Notes under the pieces: model-generated
Told to the model about the DNA's origin: nothing
What the model saw: only the letters and a program-made list of their open reading frames with translations
Databases searched by the model: none
Assembly: GCA_023055425.1 (NCBI GenBank)
Contig: JALGPY010000012.1
Coordinates: 10,723,922 to 10,787,921, forward strand
Reading direction: 5' to 3'
DNA length: 64,000 nucleotides
Origin: Linanthus parryae
Taxonomy: Eukaryota > Streptophyta > Magnoliopsida > Ericales > Polemoniaceae
In this document: one piece after another, positions 34,564 to 44,636 of the stretch
Numbering within the stretch: the stretch's first letter is position 1
How the letters are laid out: every line of letters begins with the position of its first letter
Program-made: the position numbers and the translations under genes

Positions 34564-36681
34564 ATGGCGGAAGGCCAAGGACAGATTAGCCTCACCACAG
34601 AGCAGCTACAAGCTTTGGTGGCTGAAGCTGTAGAGAAAGCATTGGAAGCAACATCTATACCGCGCCCGACCTCAAATAATCGATCAGGGAAAGCAATAAT
34701 CCAGGCATTTGAGGCGGATCTTAAAGGAAGGGAGCCAGCAATTATGGTGCCACCAATTCAGGCAGAAACCTTCTGTCTCAAGCTGCGCACAATTCAATTT
34801 GCTCTGGATCAGTGCACTTTTGCTGGGACAGACGAGGAAGACCCACATGCATTCATTGGGAGATTTCAGAGCCACTGTGGGCTAATTCGATATAGTGGGG
34901 TCACATCTGAAGCGCTCAAACTGATGCTCTTTCCTCATTGTCTCAAGGGAGCTGCTATGGATTGGCTGGACTCTATGCCATCCTGTTCAATCAAATCGTG
35001 GGAAGAGTGTGTCACACTGTTCATGAGTAAGTTTTATCCTATCTCACGTGTGATTCAGCTTCAGAATGAGATCTGGACGTTCAGGCAAAAGCAGGATGAA
35101 TCACTTGTCAAAGCATGGCATCGCTTCAATCATTTGCTACGTAGATGTCCCAACCATGGTATTGACAAGCGACAGTTAATCCAGGTCTTCTATGATTCAC
35201 TTGGACAGCCCAATAGAGACAAGATGGATATAGAAGCTGGGGGAAACTTCTTATTTAACTGTGATCATGAAGGGGCATATGCATTGATGAGATGCTTGGT
35301 TCAGCAAGAAGAGAGCATGGATTACCAGTACAGGCACATGGAACTGGTAAGAGATGAAAAGATGGCTTATAACACTATTCAGGTGAATGCGGTAGAGGTA
35401 GTGCATGAAGCAAATGTTTCAGAGATGCATCAGCAGCAGCCAGTACCACCATTAGAGTTGACCGATATGACAGGGATAATAAAGACGATGGCTCAGCACA
35501 TGACAGACATGTCCACACAGGTCAGCTCTGTAGCAATTGCACTTCAAGTTGCTCAAGCAGAAATAAAAGATCTAAAGGAACAACTTGAACAAAGGGAACT
35601 GGGTAGCATTGTTGACACATCAGAGGGACAGGCTCAAGCCATCACCACTCGAAGTGGTATTGCACTTACAGATCCTCCATATCCGAGTCATTCCAGAGAG
35701 GAAGCCTCAAAGGCGAAGGAACATGAAGTCTTCGATTCTGAGAAGACACCTGTCATGATCCCCCAATCAAAGGGCATGATTCACCAGGATGCAGAGAAAT
35801 CTACCGAGGTACTACTTCCATCTTCTCCTTCTTCTTCAGAACTACCATTTCCATTACGTACTAGGAAGAAGAAGGATGATTCTGAGGAATACAAGCGCTT
35901 TTTGAATGTCTTCTCTAAACTGCATATCAATATCCCATTGATTGAGGCACTTCAAAAGATGCCTAAGTATGCTCGATTTATTATAGATGCAGTTCTTGGA
36001 AAGAAAGGGGTGGATGAATTTCAGAGAGTAAACTTAAATGAACAGGTTAGTTCATGTGTTTTGCATGGGTTACCTAAGAAAAAGAAGGATCCAGGTAGCT
36101 TTGTCATTGAGGCTACATTGGGTGATTCCTACACTGGAAGAGCTCTCTGTGATCTGGGAGCGAGCGTGAATTTGATGCCGTTGTCGGTATTCAAAAAGTT
36201 AGGTGTGGGGGAGCCCCCGAAAACCTGGATAACACTCCAATTTGCAGACAAGTCATCCAAGAAAGCATGTGGGATGGTTAAAGATGTGCTAGTGAGGGTC
36301 GGAAGTCTGATCATTCCGGCTGATTTTGTTATATTGGATATGCCAGTAGGTGATGTTCCGCTAATTCTAGGTAGGCCATTCTTGGCAACTGGTCGTACTC
36401 TCATTGACGTTGAGAATGGAGAACTGATTATGAGGGTACATGATGACATGGAGACTTTTCGGGTCTTTAAGCCGTCACCCCAGTGTTCATGGGAGTATCA
36501 GCCAGGGGTGCCATTTGCTGTACAATTGAAGCGCCAAATCCCAGAGTTATCGCAAGGGGATCCACCTGACTACTGGGTAAGAAATAAGCCATCAGCGGTG
36601 CACGCACATGAAGCAGTGCTTCAAATTCAACAAAAGAAAGCTAAGCTGGAAGCGGCACAATGTGCCAGACCACCCTGGTGA
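34564..36681 (+). CDS. Athila-type gag-protease protein, 705 aa
   Basis: Intact frame from the ATG after a TTTTTTTCAG stretch. Residues 80-250 are the Retrotrans_gag region (DPHAFIGRF, KGAAMDWLDSMP, WEECVTLFMSKFYP, LVKAWHRFNHLLRRCP), which would build the particle. A coiled-coil stretch lies near 325-350 (IALQVAQAEIKDLKEQLEQ). The Athila marker ITTRSG follows, then KLHINIPLIEALQKMPKYA and the protease near 505-645 with ALCDLGASVNLMP (the Athila form of the active site), PADFVILDMP and LILGRPFLATGR. No CCHC zinc knuckle is seen where Athila gag normally has one. The protein stops where reverse transcriptase would follow in autonomous relatives. An intact frame plus young LTRs suggests recent selection or recent copying. 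Confidence 0.93.
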   Translation: MAEGQGQISLTTEQLQALVAEAVEKALEATSIPRPTSNNRSGKAIIQAFEADLKGREPAIMVPPIQAETFCLKLRTIQFALDQCTFAGTDEEDPHAFIGRFQSHCGLIRYSGVTSEALKLMLFPHCLKGAAMDWLDSMPSCSIKSWEECVTLFMSKFYPISRVIQLQNEIWTFRQKQDESLVKAWHRFNHLLRRCPNHGIDKRQLIQVFYDSLGQPNRDKMDIEAGGNFLFNCDHEGAYALMRCLVQQEESMDYQYRHMELVRDEKMAYNTIQVNAVEVVHEANVSEMHQQQPVPPLELTDMTGIIKTMAQHMTDMSTQVSSVAIALQVAQAEIKDLKEQLEQRELGSIVDTSEGQAQAITTRSGIALTDPPYPSHSREEASKAKEHEVFDSEKTPVMIPQSKGMIHQDAEKSTEVLLPSSPSSSELPFPLRTRKKKDDSEEYKRFLNVFSKLHINIPLIEALQKMPKYARFIIDAVLGKKGVDEFQRVNLNEQVSSCVLHGLPKKKKDPGSFVIEATLGDSYTGRALCDLGASVNLMPLSVFKKLGVGEPPKTWITLQFADKSSKKACGMVKDVLVRVGSLIIPADFVILDMPVGDVPLILGRPFLATGRTLIDVENGELIMRVHDDMETFRVFKPSPQCSWEYQPGVPFAVQLKRQIPELSQGDPPDYWVRNKPSAVHAHEAVLQIQQKKAKLEAAQCARPPW

Positions 36682-36731
36682 GGTGGCAGAGGTAACTGGG
36701 TCGGGCCGTCGACCGTAAATTACAAGCGCTT

Positions 36732-36749
36732 GTTGGGAGGCAACCCAAC
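36732..36749 (+). promoter_or_regulatory. conserved hairpin after the gag-protease stop
   Basis: GTTGGGAGGCAACCCAAC folds as a 6 bp stem with a 6 base loop and sits in the context GCGCTTGTTGGGAGGCAACCC. From memory this motif recurs downstream of pol in plant Athila-group elements. Here it lies about 50 bases after the truncated frame. Role unknown (RNA stability, packaging or 3' processing are options). Confidence 0.65.
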
Positions 36750-37287
36750 GTATTTTCATGCTTTAGTGTAGAGAGTAAGTTTTTCAATACTGTCGTGTGC
36801 GTTTTTCATACTGAATTGTTATCTGAGAGGTGAGAGAGTGAGGATATTATGTTTGAAATGAGTCTCTGCAGGTTACAAGGTTGGAGACGCGGTCCGGACT
36901 CCCCTTCTTGATGCGCGCCGACGAGAATGCATAGAAACCGAGAAAACCACTTGAAAAAAAAAATTAAAAAGGAATCAAAGATGAGAAAGCACTCGAACTT
37001 GAGGAGTGATACTTATGTGAGAAAAACAAGTATGGCAAGAGTTTTCCGGTGATAGACGAGAATGCGCGCATCGGAGTCCGAACGCAAAAGAGGAATGTGA
37101 AAACGAAAAAGTTGGTGGATTTCGAGTCAAGAGTCGCATAATAGCAAGAATGGAGAATTTCCGTGAGTTTCGGGAACTCGCGAATGAGTTCTACGCGAAT
37201 TACGGGAATTAACGGTGAAAACGGCACATGAATCGAAGTTCGGGAGGTCAAGGAGTCCAAAAAAAAAAATGCAGTTCCAGCTCCAGA

Positions 37288-37407
37288 CTGGTCGTATGAT
37301 CAGCCAACTGGTCGTAGGACCACTTTTTACTTAGCCAAAATGTGAAAGATTGAAAAAAAGGGGGCTTCTGCTGGTCGCACGACCAGGACAAGTGGTCGTA
37401 CGACCAG
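37288..37407. repeat. cluster of four CTGGTCGTACGACCAG-like palindromes
   Basis: Four 14-16 base inverted repeats in 120 bases: 37288-37303 (CTGGTCGTATGATCAG), 37309-37322 (TGGTCGTAGGACCA), 37371-37386 (CTGGTCGCACGACCAG), and 37393-37406 (TGGTCGTACGACCA, perfect). The changes fall in the centre, so the arms are conserved. Confidence 0.88.
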
Positions 37408-37479
37408 TAAGGGTATTTTGCGCAATTCAGTCTTTAAGAGGGGGTATGTTTGATATTCTGAATAAACTTGAAGAAAAAA

Positions 37480-37960
37480 AAAACAGAGGAAGGCTGTTCT
37501 TCCCCTTCATTCGACGTCAAATTCACAGAGCTTTCCTCTTACTCTCGATTCTGGCCAAAACTGCAAAAACTCAGTGAAATCTCCGGCCGTTTGGAGGGTT
37601 ATTCTCGCGAGCACAGCGCCATCACGGTTCCGGCATCGGGTCGCGGTGATTTAGGCGGGTTGGGTCTGGACAGCACCGGCAGCAATCACCGCCTCCACCA
37701 TAGCCGCGACATCGAAGTCCCCATCCGAAGCCTCCATTGATTCCGACCGCCAACACCTCTCTCTCTCTCTGAATCAACCGACCCACCCTCTTCTCCAATC
37801 GAACCCAGTAAACCCCCGAATCTCAATCGACCAGCAGCAATCACCACCAGCGCCTACAGCCACTGCCTCACTACCCGACAGAAACAAAAACCAATTTAGG
37901 CCTCGAACCCAGCTGCAGCCGAACAAACTGCCGGAGAATGCCAGAATTCGGACCAGAACC
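37480..37960 (+). other. GC-rich insert resembling a host gene 5' region
   Basis: Base composition and CT-repeat content differ sharply from the surrounding A-rich leader-like DNA (TCCGGCCG, TCGCGGTG, CTCTCTCTCTCT, many CCACC words). It could be a captured host promoter or untranslated exon, which is common for non-autonomous LTR elements. The gene of origin is not recognised. Confidence 0.4.
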
Positions 37961-40920
37961 CCACCGCAGAACGTGAATTGCTATGGTATGAATTGCTATT
38001 GACAGAACGTGAAGCTGGCCTCTTTAGCTTGTGGGTTTGATTGGGTATGAATTGCTATGGTGGTTCAGGACCATGATTCACAGAGGATTAAATGATTAAC
38101 CACTATTTCAGACGAGTTCTTTGTTTGTAAAGAATGGGTTGGGATTTTATAGACTCTGCAAGCAATGGCACCCATTAGACAATCTGTCCAACTCAATTGA
38201 CAATGGAAACAACATGAAGTGATGGCTCAAATCAAAACAAGAGAAAACATGGGGCAGTTGATAAAAACAAAGATTCTGAGTTGAAGAAAACACTGGATGA
38301 AAAGGTTGACGAAGTAATCGACCCCGGTGTGCTAGTTCACACTCGACCGCAAGGGAACTCACATAACGAGTTCGGGGATTCTTCGTTCTCTTTTCGTCAG
38401 CAACGGATAAATCGACCCCGGTGTGTTCCGCACACTCGACCGCCATGGGAGTTAGCATTGTTCCGCACAATGTTAGCTTGGGGATTGCTCTAGCTATCTC
38501 AGTCAGCACTTCTCGGATTTCGTCTCCGACCTTGTGTCGGTTGTGAGTATACTTTTCTCTCTCTTTACTTACCGTTTAGGCACATCGTACTTGCTCTAGG
38601 ATTTTATTTTTTAGAATTCTAGGGAATTACTTGAGTACTGGCTTAATTTCGGTACACACAACTTGTCACGTGCACGTAGCTTGAATTATCTCTAAATTTG
38701 TTGTAGCTACCTTCTTGTGCCGTGACTTTGACTCCGAGTAGAACCACCGCCCCTCGCATTTGAATGCTGAGTCTTCTTGGTTAATCTCTAAATTCGTTGA
38801 GGATAACGAAGCGCTCAAGTGTGGGGGGAGTTTTAGTCTTGACTAGCCAGTCAGTCTTTGCATCGCCATGTCTGCATATAGTTGTTCGTGGTGTATTGTG
38901 TCTATTTATGTGGTCCGTGTCGTGATATTGTGATAGTATATCGTATTGTGATTTGTTATTCGTGTATATACTTGTTTGTGTTTGTGTTTAATATTGTACG
39001 TTTTCTTATTTGAGTCTACCTACCCTGTCAAATGTCTTGTGTAGTTTCGTTCGTGTCGGCTTGCATGTAGTGTAGGAATTATATGAAAAAAAAAAAGTGA
39101 AAAAAAAAATTAAAAAGGAGAAAATTTTGAGAAAAGGGCAATCGAAAGAGGCTAAAATTTGGTAAATCGCGAAGTGTGAGGATTTTAGGCGTAGAGCATG
39201 ATTTGCGACCGAGAGTGACGACGTGAGTCCCCCCTAGTAGGTATAGAGATACTTTCTTTACGTGAGTGCCTACCTATTTCTAACACTTACGTGATTTTCA
39301 AACTCAAAGTGTGTGCCTATTTTCTTACAAGAGCTGAGCTAGGTGTGAGCTAAACAAGCTGAACATCCATGTGTACGTCTTAGGTAGTCGCCAACCCGCC
39401 TCGTAGTGGCACACGAAACAGCTGTGCGAGGTCGTGTATTAGAGCACTCACTGCTTTTAGAACTCACCTTGTAGGACCATTAGACGCCCCAATTTGAACC
39501 TTGGATTCTTTGCTAGCCTTCGGACCTAGGGTGACGATTCTTGGCCTTCATCACAAATTGATTAGAATCACCACTTTAGTGCGTCACGAGGGGGTTGTGT
39601 GGTTGAGGGGGTTCGATGAGGGAGTGATTATACAATTCGTTGAGTTCTACATCTCGCTTGCACTTCATTGATTATCTAAGAGGGGATGCGAGGGTGAGTG
39701 AGTGGGCTTGCGCACTTCGGTGTGGCAATGTTCCATGCCATTACATCATGGACACAGTTGTGGAGAGCCGTGAGTGCGTGAATCGAATACGCACGAAATT
39801 GGGTTGGGTGAACTTAATTGGTGGATCGTGCTAGGTACCGGTTTTGATTACTTTGGTGTAGGAGGATCGGTTGGATTAGGCACGAGATACATTCATCTTC
39901 GGGACTACTTGAGAGGGGACGTGGTGACATTCGAGTGTGGGGGTGTCGACTTTTGACTTCGGATATTGAGAGTGAGCTTGCGACGACTCCACTCCCACAC
40001 ATGTACTTCATTGATTTTGCGGCTTGGATTTGACATGGATTTTGATTGAGTTAGGAGTAGATGATATTTTTATGTGATATTCATTCATCGATTTACGTGT
40101 TTCCTTCTTCTAGCATATTTGATTATTATTTGAAGACCACTCGGATATTATTGTTGGATTGTGATGATATTTTGAGAGAATTTTGAAAAAAAAAAGAAAA
40201 GAAAAGAAAAAAGAAAAAACAAAAAAAATGAGAGAAAAAGAAAAAGGAGAGATGAAATAAAGTTTGAGTTGGAATTGAATTGAAACGAGTGGTGGAGCTA
40301 CTTTGACGACGATGGTTCACGTTTCATGCACGACGAACGACGATGGCCACGGAGATCACTAGTGTACCGGGGTTTGAGGTAATTGAGGGCCGGAGGTGGT
40401 GAGCTTTGGGTTTGGTTTCTATCATCGTGGTGAGGGTGTGTGAGATGTGGGATTTGATGTGAGAATGTGACGCTTAGGACTTGATTTCGACGAGAGTATC
40501 TTTATGTCCCTAAGCCTCATCATGTGAAAACCGTTAGCGGATTAGGAGCTCGGACCTTGGATGTGGCTTTGCCTAGCGTAGTCTCTTATTTCGTGGCACA
40601 CGCGAAGAGGTAGTGTACTCTTGTACTTAGTAAAGTTAGGCTTTCTATACTAACTAGGGGAGAGTCCCGTTGTCGAGTTTAGTTTCAACTCATGCTTTGT
40701 TCCTAGGATTCTCATCACTTCATGATACCCGATTTAAGCCAATGGAGATTGCCCGATCTCAACCAAAAAGATAAAAAGTGTGTTTTGTGTATATATGTGT
40801 TTGTGTAGGATCGAGTCGTAGTTTGCATTTGCATCATATTGTTGCATTGTCGAGTCTTGTGTCGTTTGCGTCTTGAGTCGGCTAGTAAATAGTGGTTTTA
40901 CTCGGGACGAGCAAAAGGTA

Positions 40921-40934
40921 AGTGTGGGGGTATT
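40921..40934 (+). promoter_or_regulatory. polypurine tract before the 3' LTR
   Basis: AAGTGTGGGGGTATT ends at the LTR start TGATAAC. The G-run form is typical for Athila/Tat elements. Similar tracts at 38817 (AAGTGTGGGGGGAGTTT) and 39930 are not followed by an LTR. Confidence 0.75.
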
Positions 40935-42610
40935 TGATAACTCTCTTTTAGGAGTTATTAATATACTTTCTTGGTACTTGTAATAGGCTTATTTCACATG
41001 ATTTATATGCTATATTTGCACAAATATGTGAATTTGACGATTTATAAGCCTACGAGTGAAAATTTGTGTTTCTTGCTTATTTGTGCATGTTTTCTCTCAT
41101 ATTTGCTATGATAATTGCACGGGTTGTTTAGTGTTGTGTATCTTAGGTAAAATAGGTGCAATGGAGCTTATGAGATGCTTGGACATGCTTGGAATGGAGC
41201 TAGATGAAGAGGAGAAAAGGAGACGCACAAACGAAGAAAAGTTGGAAAAGTCATACAGGACCAGCCTGCACTCTTTTCGATGCCCAGGAAAATCTACAAA
41301 GAATTGTTAAGCAAGGCTTGCGGCATTGGAAAGTAGACATCCGTAGCTTTCCAACGGTATATGGTAGGCCCAAAGACGAGTCCGTATGAGGGAGATACAG
41401 CCCGCGCAAAATCACCAAATAACTCTGTCCGGGAATTACAAAGTAGAGGGGCTGAAGTGCAATTTCGACCAAATAACATAAAAAATCGTGCCCAGCTGGT
41501 AAAAAACGGGCAGAGAAGACCTAATAGGAGATTATTCACGTACGGGAGCCATTGGAGAGCACCTAGGAGCTTGGGGATTGCACGGATTCGCCAAAGCTTT
41601 GGCGATTTCATCGTTTGATTCTTCTCTTACCCTCTCTTTATCATTCTATGGAGAATACTAGTGATTTTGGCATAACAATGAGTAGCTAATTTCTTTGTTA
41701 GGCTCTATGGAGAGCCTAGGGTTATGACTTAGACTTATTTTCCGGATTTTGTTGATTGATTCATGCGTTTGATCCAATTAATGTTTTTATTTCTTCATCT
41801 TGTATTGTGAATCCGTAAGCTAAGGCTATTGACACGTGTTAGTGATGAATGGAATGACCATGTTAGATGAAGATGATGAACTAGTTGAATTCATAGCTTA
41901 ATGTTACAAACTAATTGATTAGAAATCATGATCTAGGCTTAATTCTTAGCAACAAGGGAGTCGCGAACCGGAGTTGTTAGTGAACTAGGTGGGTGCTCGA
42001 CAGAGACTTAACCCAGTAACGAATAAGATCATGTTTTTATTCCCGAATCATTGAGACCGATAGGTGAGATGAATAGGAGTAGTCATGTGTGGGTAGATTC
42101 GGTTGAACTAGTTAGGTGAGTGAATCGGTGGACCGACAGGACCCGGTGAACGAAGTTGACTAGCCAGCTAGAACGTAACGGTAGATGGAGGTGGACCGAC
42201 AGGACCCAAAGTAAACTGTTACGTAAAATTACATGAGATCGACAGAAGATTGTAAGTGCTATTACCCGGCATAATCAGTTAGTGCGTAATGTGTTTCCAT
42301 ACAAATTCCGGAACTGTCTAAAGACCCTAGGTGATTCATAGATCGCCTAGTTTTCTCCATACTTTGATTAAATTCTTTTAATTGAAAAATACAGAAATAT
42401 TGTCTCTACATTCATTTTATTTAGTCGCTTGTTTGTGGGCGACGAACATTCAAAATCAAACCACTTCTTACCGGTTACTTAGGTATCTTCTAATTAATTC
42501 TTAATTAGCTAATAATCGTCTATTTCCCTTGGGTTCGATATTCGGAGTCGTAAAATACTCCACTTACTACTTGACTGTGCACTTGCGTATACACGTAAGA
42601 AATCGTGTCA
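40935..42610 (+). repeat. 3' LTR of the Athila-derived element
   Basis: 1676 bp, the same length as the 5' LTR with about 13 substitutions by eye (for example near 41163, 41184, 41254, 41307, 41402, 41416, 41744, 42015 and 42577). Followed by the TTTTC duplication at 42611-42615. Confidence 0.95.
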
Positions 42611-43727
42611 TTTTCAATTCTGGTACAAAAACTCTCAGATCATGCAGTGCGTTTTATAGGTTCATTATAAATGATCTGAGAGCTCTTTATTTAGAACTTT
42701 AGTGATGCTAACTAAGGGTGTTCATGAACCGACCGGACCGAAGGAATTGGACCGCACCAAACCAAACTACATCAAACCGTCGGTTCTATTCAATTTTAAT
42801 AGACATTGCGGTTTTCATTTTTCTAAAACTGAACCGGGCCATTATCGAACCAGACCGAAAACGAATAACTGACTACAAATCGGACCGAAACCATAATGTG
42901 CATTCAAATTGTATAAAGTTATTAGTAGCTAATGTGTGTGAAGTTACTAGCTCATTAGCGATTTGAGTATCGATCATTAGCATATATTGACAATTTATTG
43001 CCAATCTTTCAAGTGAACATAAATCTTATTTTTCACAATTCTAATTTGGCATCTAAAATTTTATATATGTTGTGTGTGTATATAAACACTACATGAAAAT
43101 TTAATAACCTAGACACAGAACTAGAACCTCAAGCATCTTTATAGGTATGTTTTAATTGAACTTCAAGCATCTTAAGTAAACTCATTTATATATTGATTAT
43201 TTTTCTGTTTTACTATATATTGATTTATTTAATTTATATTTATTGAAAACTTTTTATTAAGTAAATAATATTTTTTTTTCTTAATTAAAGAAGAATAATT
43301 GTTGGCAGCTTAATATATATTTTTCAAATTGATGGTTTTGAAACTTAATATGATCTTTTATCTTTAAATTGAATTTATTTATTATTTGATAATAAGTAGG
43401 AATCTGGTATCTATGGTAAAAATCTTTTTCATTTGATTTAATTATCTTTAATTAAGTTTTTGACTTTAATTAGTTTTCCAAATGTCTAAATCATATCATA
43501 TTTTTCTAGAAGTCTCTTTTCTTGGAATGTAAGTTTCCTCACTCTATATATTGAGTCATCGGTTTTGGGAGAAAATCAAGAGAGTTGTGAGTGAGACAGT
43601 CTCCCAATTCGGCGTGAGAGAGAGAGAGAGAGACTGCTCCAGCTAGGGTTCGACCATCAAGAGAGAGCCAGTCTTCCCCTCCTCTTTCCGACGACCCAGA
43701 GAGAGAAGAATTCTTTGGGGTTCGGCC
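42611..43727 (+). repeat. repeat R copy 1, right part
   Basis: Continues repeat R after the insertion and matches 57835-58941. It contains a hAT-like terminus (AAGGGTGTTCATGAACCGACCGG at 42714, followed by AACCG-type subterminal words), an AT-rich middle, a TATA-like CTCTATATATTGAG (about 43541) and a GA dinucleotide run (about 43614-43632). TATA followed by a transcribed-leader-like GA run fits an LTR. The true right end of R is unknown because copy 2 is interrupted at 58941. Confidence 0.75.
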
Positions 43728-43872
43728 ATGTGGTTCATGTATCAGCTAGGTGCTGCTGGTTTTTTATGTGTTCTAACTCAACGTGAGTTACGCATATTCA
43801 TGTGGAGATTCAACTTCATATATGAGGTTTTTTCTCTATTGGTACGTTGGAACATCATCTTAGCATTCTCTA

Positions 43873-44636
43873 GGGTAGGGCCGGTAAAATGGGTACTGAC
43901 ACGACGACTTGACACGAAGATGACCCGACACGAAGACGACACGAAGTTGGAGGGTTTGGTTTTAGCCATATGGGTTTCGGTCGTAAACGGGTCGACACAA
44001 TCAAACACAAAAGTTAAAGGGTAGGATGTGGGTTGACTCGCAAAACCCATACAGAACCTCTGTAACCCGCACTTTTTAAACAAATCACCCGTATAAAAAT
44101 TAAACCCAACACGAACATGTTGGAACCCGTATTAAAGTTTTATAATCTGAGCTAACGTACTGGCTATTTGAACCCAACCCACTAAAAATAACCCTAGTTT
44201 TTTCCTATAAAAGGTCTACCGTACGTCAGAAACTCTTCATTGTCTCACAATCCATTCTTCCCTTCCTAACCTCCACGTGTTTGTGAATTGCGGCTTAGCT
44301 TCGTCTTCATCTCCCAATGACCTAAACTGTGAAAGAATGGCTACAAGTAAAGCTTCATTCCCGAATTTTCATATTAGTTTTCACATCTTTTAATTTGTGT
44401 ACTCATATTATATGTATTTGTTTCTTATATTTCATAGTATTTTTTTTGTGATTTTAAAAACAGACGGGTTACACGACGGGTAACCCATTTATTATATAAG
44501 TCGAGTTAGGGTCTATAGTACTAGTCACGCTTAATATATGGGTCGGGTTCGGGTTTACTCTAAATGCTTCTTGACAGATTATGACCAGACACGAACACGA
44601 CACGTGACGCGAATTGTTACCCATACTCTAAGTTTG
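43873..44636. mobile_element. possible hAT-like non-autonomous element
   Basis: The left end TAGGGTAGGGCCGGTAAAATG and the right end (reverse complement TAGAGTATGGGTAACAATTC) are loosely similar. Both are followed by subterminal words such as GACACGA, ACACGACACG and GGGTAACCC. I could not find a matching 8 bp target duplication, so the boundaries are tentative. No coding. Confidence 0.35.

Larger units (their letters stand above)
36750..40920 (+). other. long non-coding 3' interior of the Athila-derived element
   Basis: About 4.2 kb without a supported gene. It holds a palindrome cluster (37288-37407), a GC-rich, CT-tract segment resembling a plant 5' untranslated region (about 37480-37960), a duplicated block containing TCGACCCCGGTGTG (38318 and about 38408), AAGTGTGGGGG tracts at 38817 and 39930, and A/G-only stretches (39085-39135, 40180-40250). 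The open frames present are short and unrelated to known domains. Confidence 0.7.
32750..42610 (+). mobile_element. complete non-autonomous Athila-derived LTR element with gag-protease only
   Basis: Two LTRs of exactly 1676 bp, a TTTTC duplication on both sides (32745-32749 and 42611-42615), a tRNA-Asp type primer site, one long gag-protease frame, a hairpin motif, about 4.2 kb of non-coding interior, and a purine tract before the 3' LTR. About 13 substitutions and no length change are seen between the LTRs, so the insertion is young. No reverse transcriptase, RNase H or integrase sequence is recognised. The architecture matches the published TR-GAG class (terminal repeats plus gag), which must use enzymes of other elements. 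Confidence 0.93.

Noticed and set aside
37288..37407. A CRISPR-like array
   Set aside because: The repeats are palindromes with unequal spacing and no unique spacers, in a plant retroelement.
38147..38509. A 120-codon minus-strand frame
   Set aside because: Antisense in the non-coding interior over duplicated blocks, with no recognisable domain. Athila elements can have env-like genes, but this has no signal peptide or membrane pattern to support one.
43778..44083. A 101-codon minus-strand frame
   Set aside because: It overlaps the hAT-like subterminal repeats and shows no domain.
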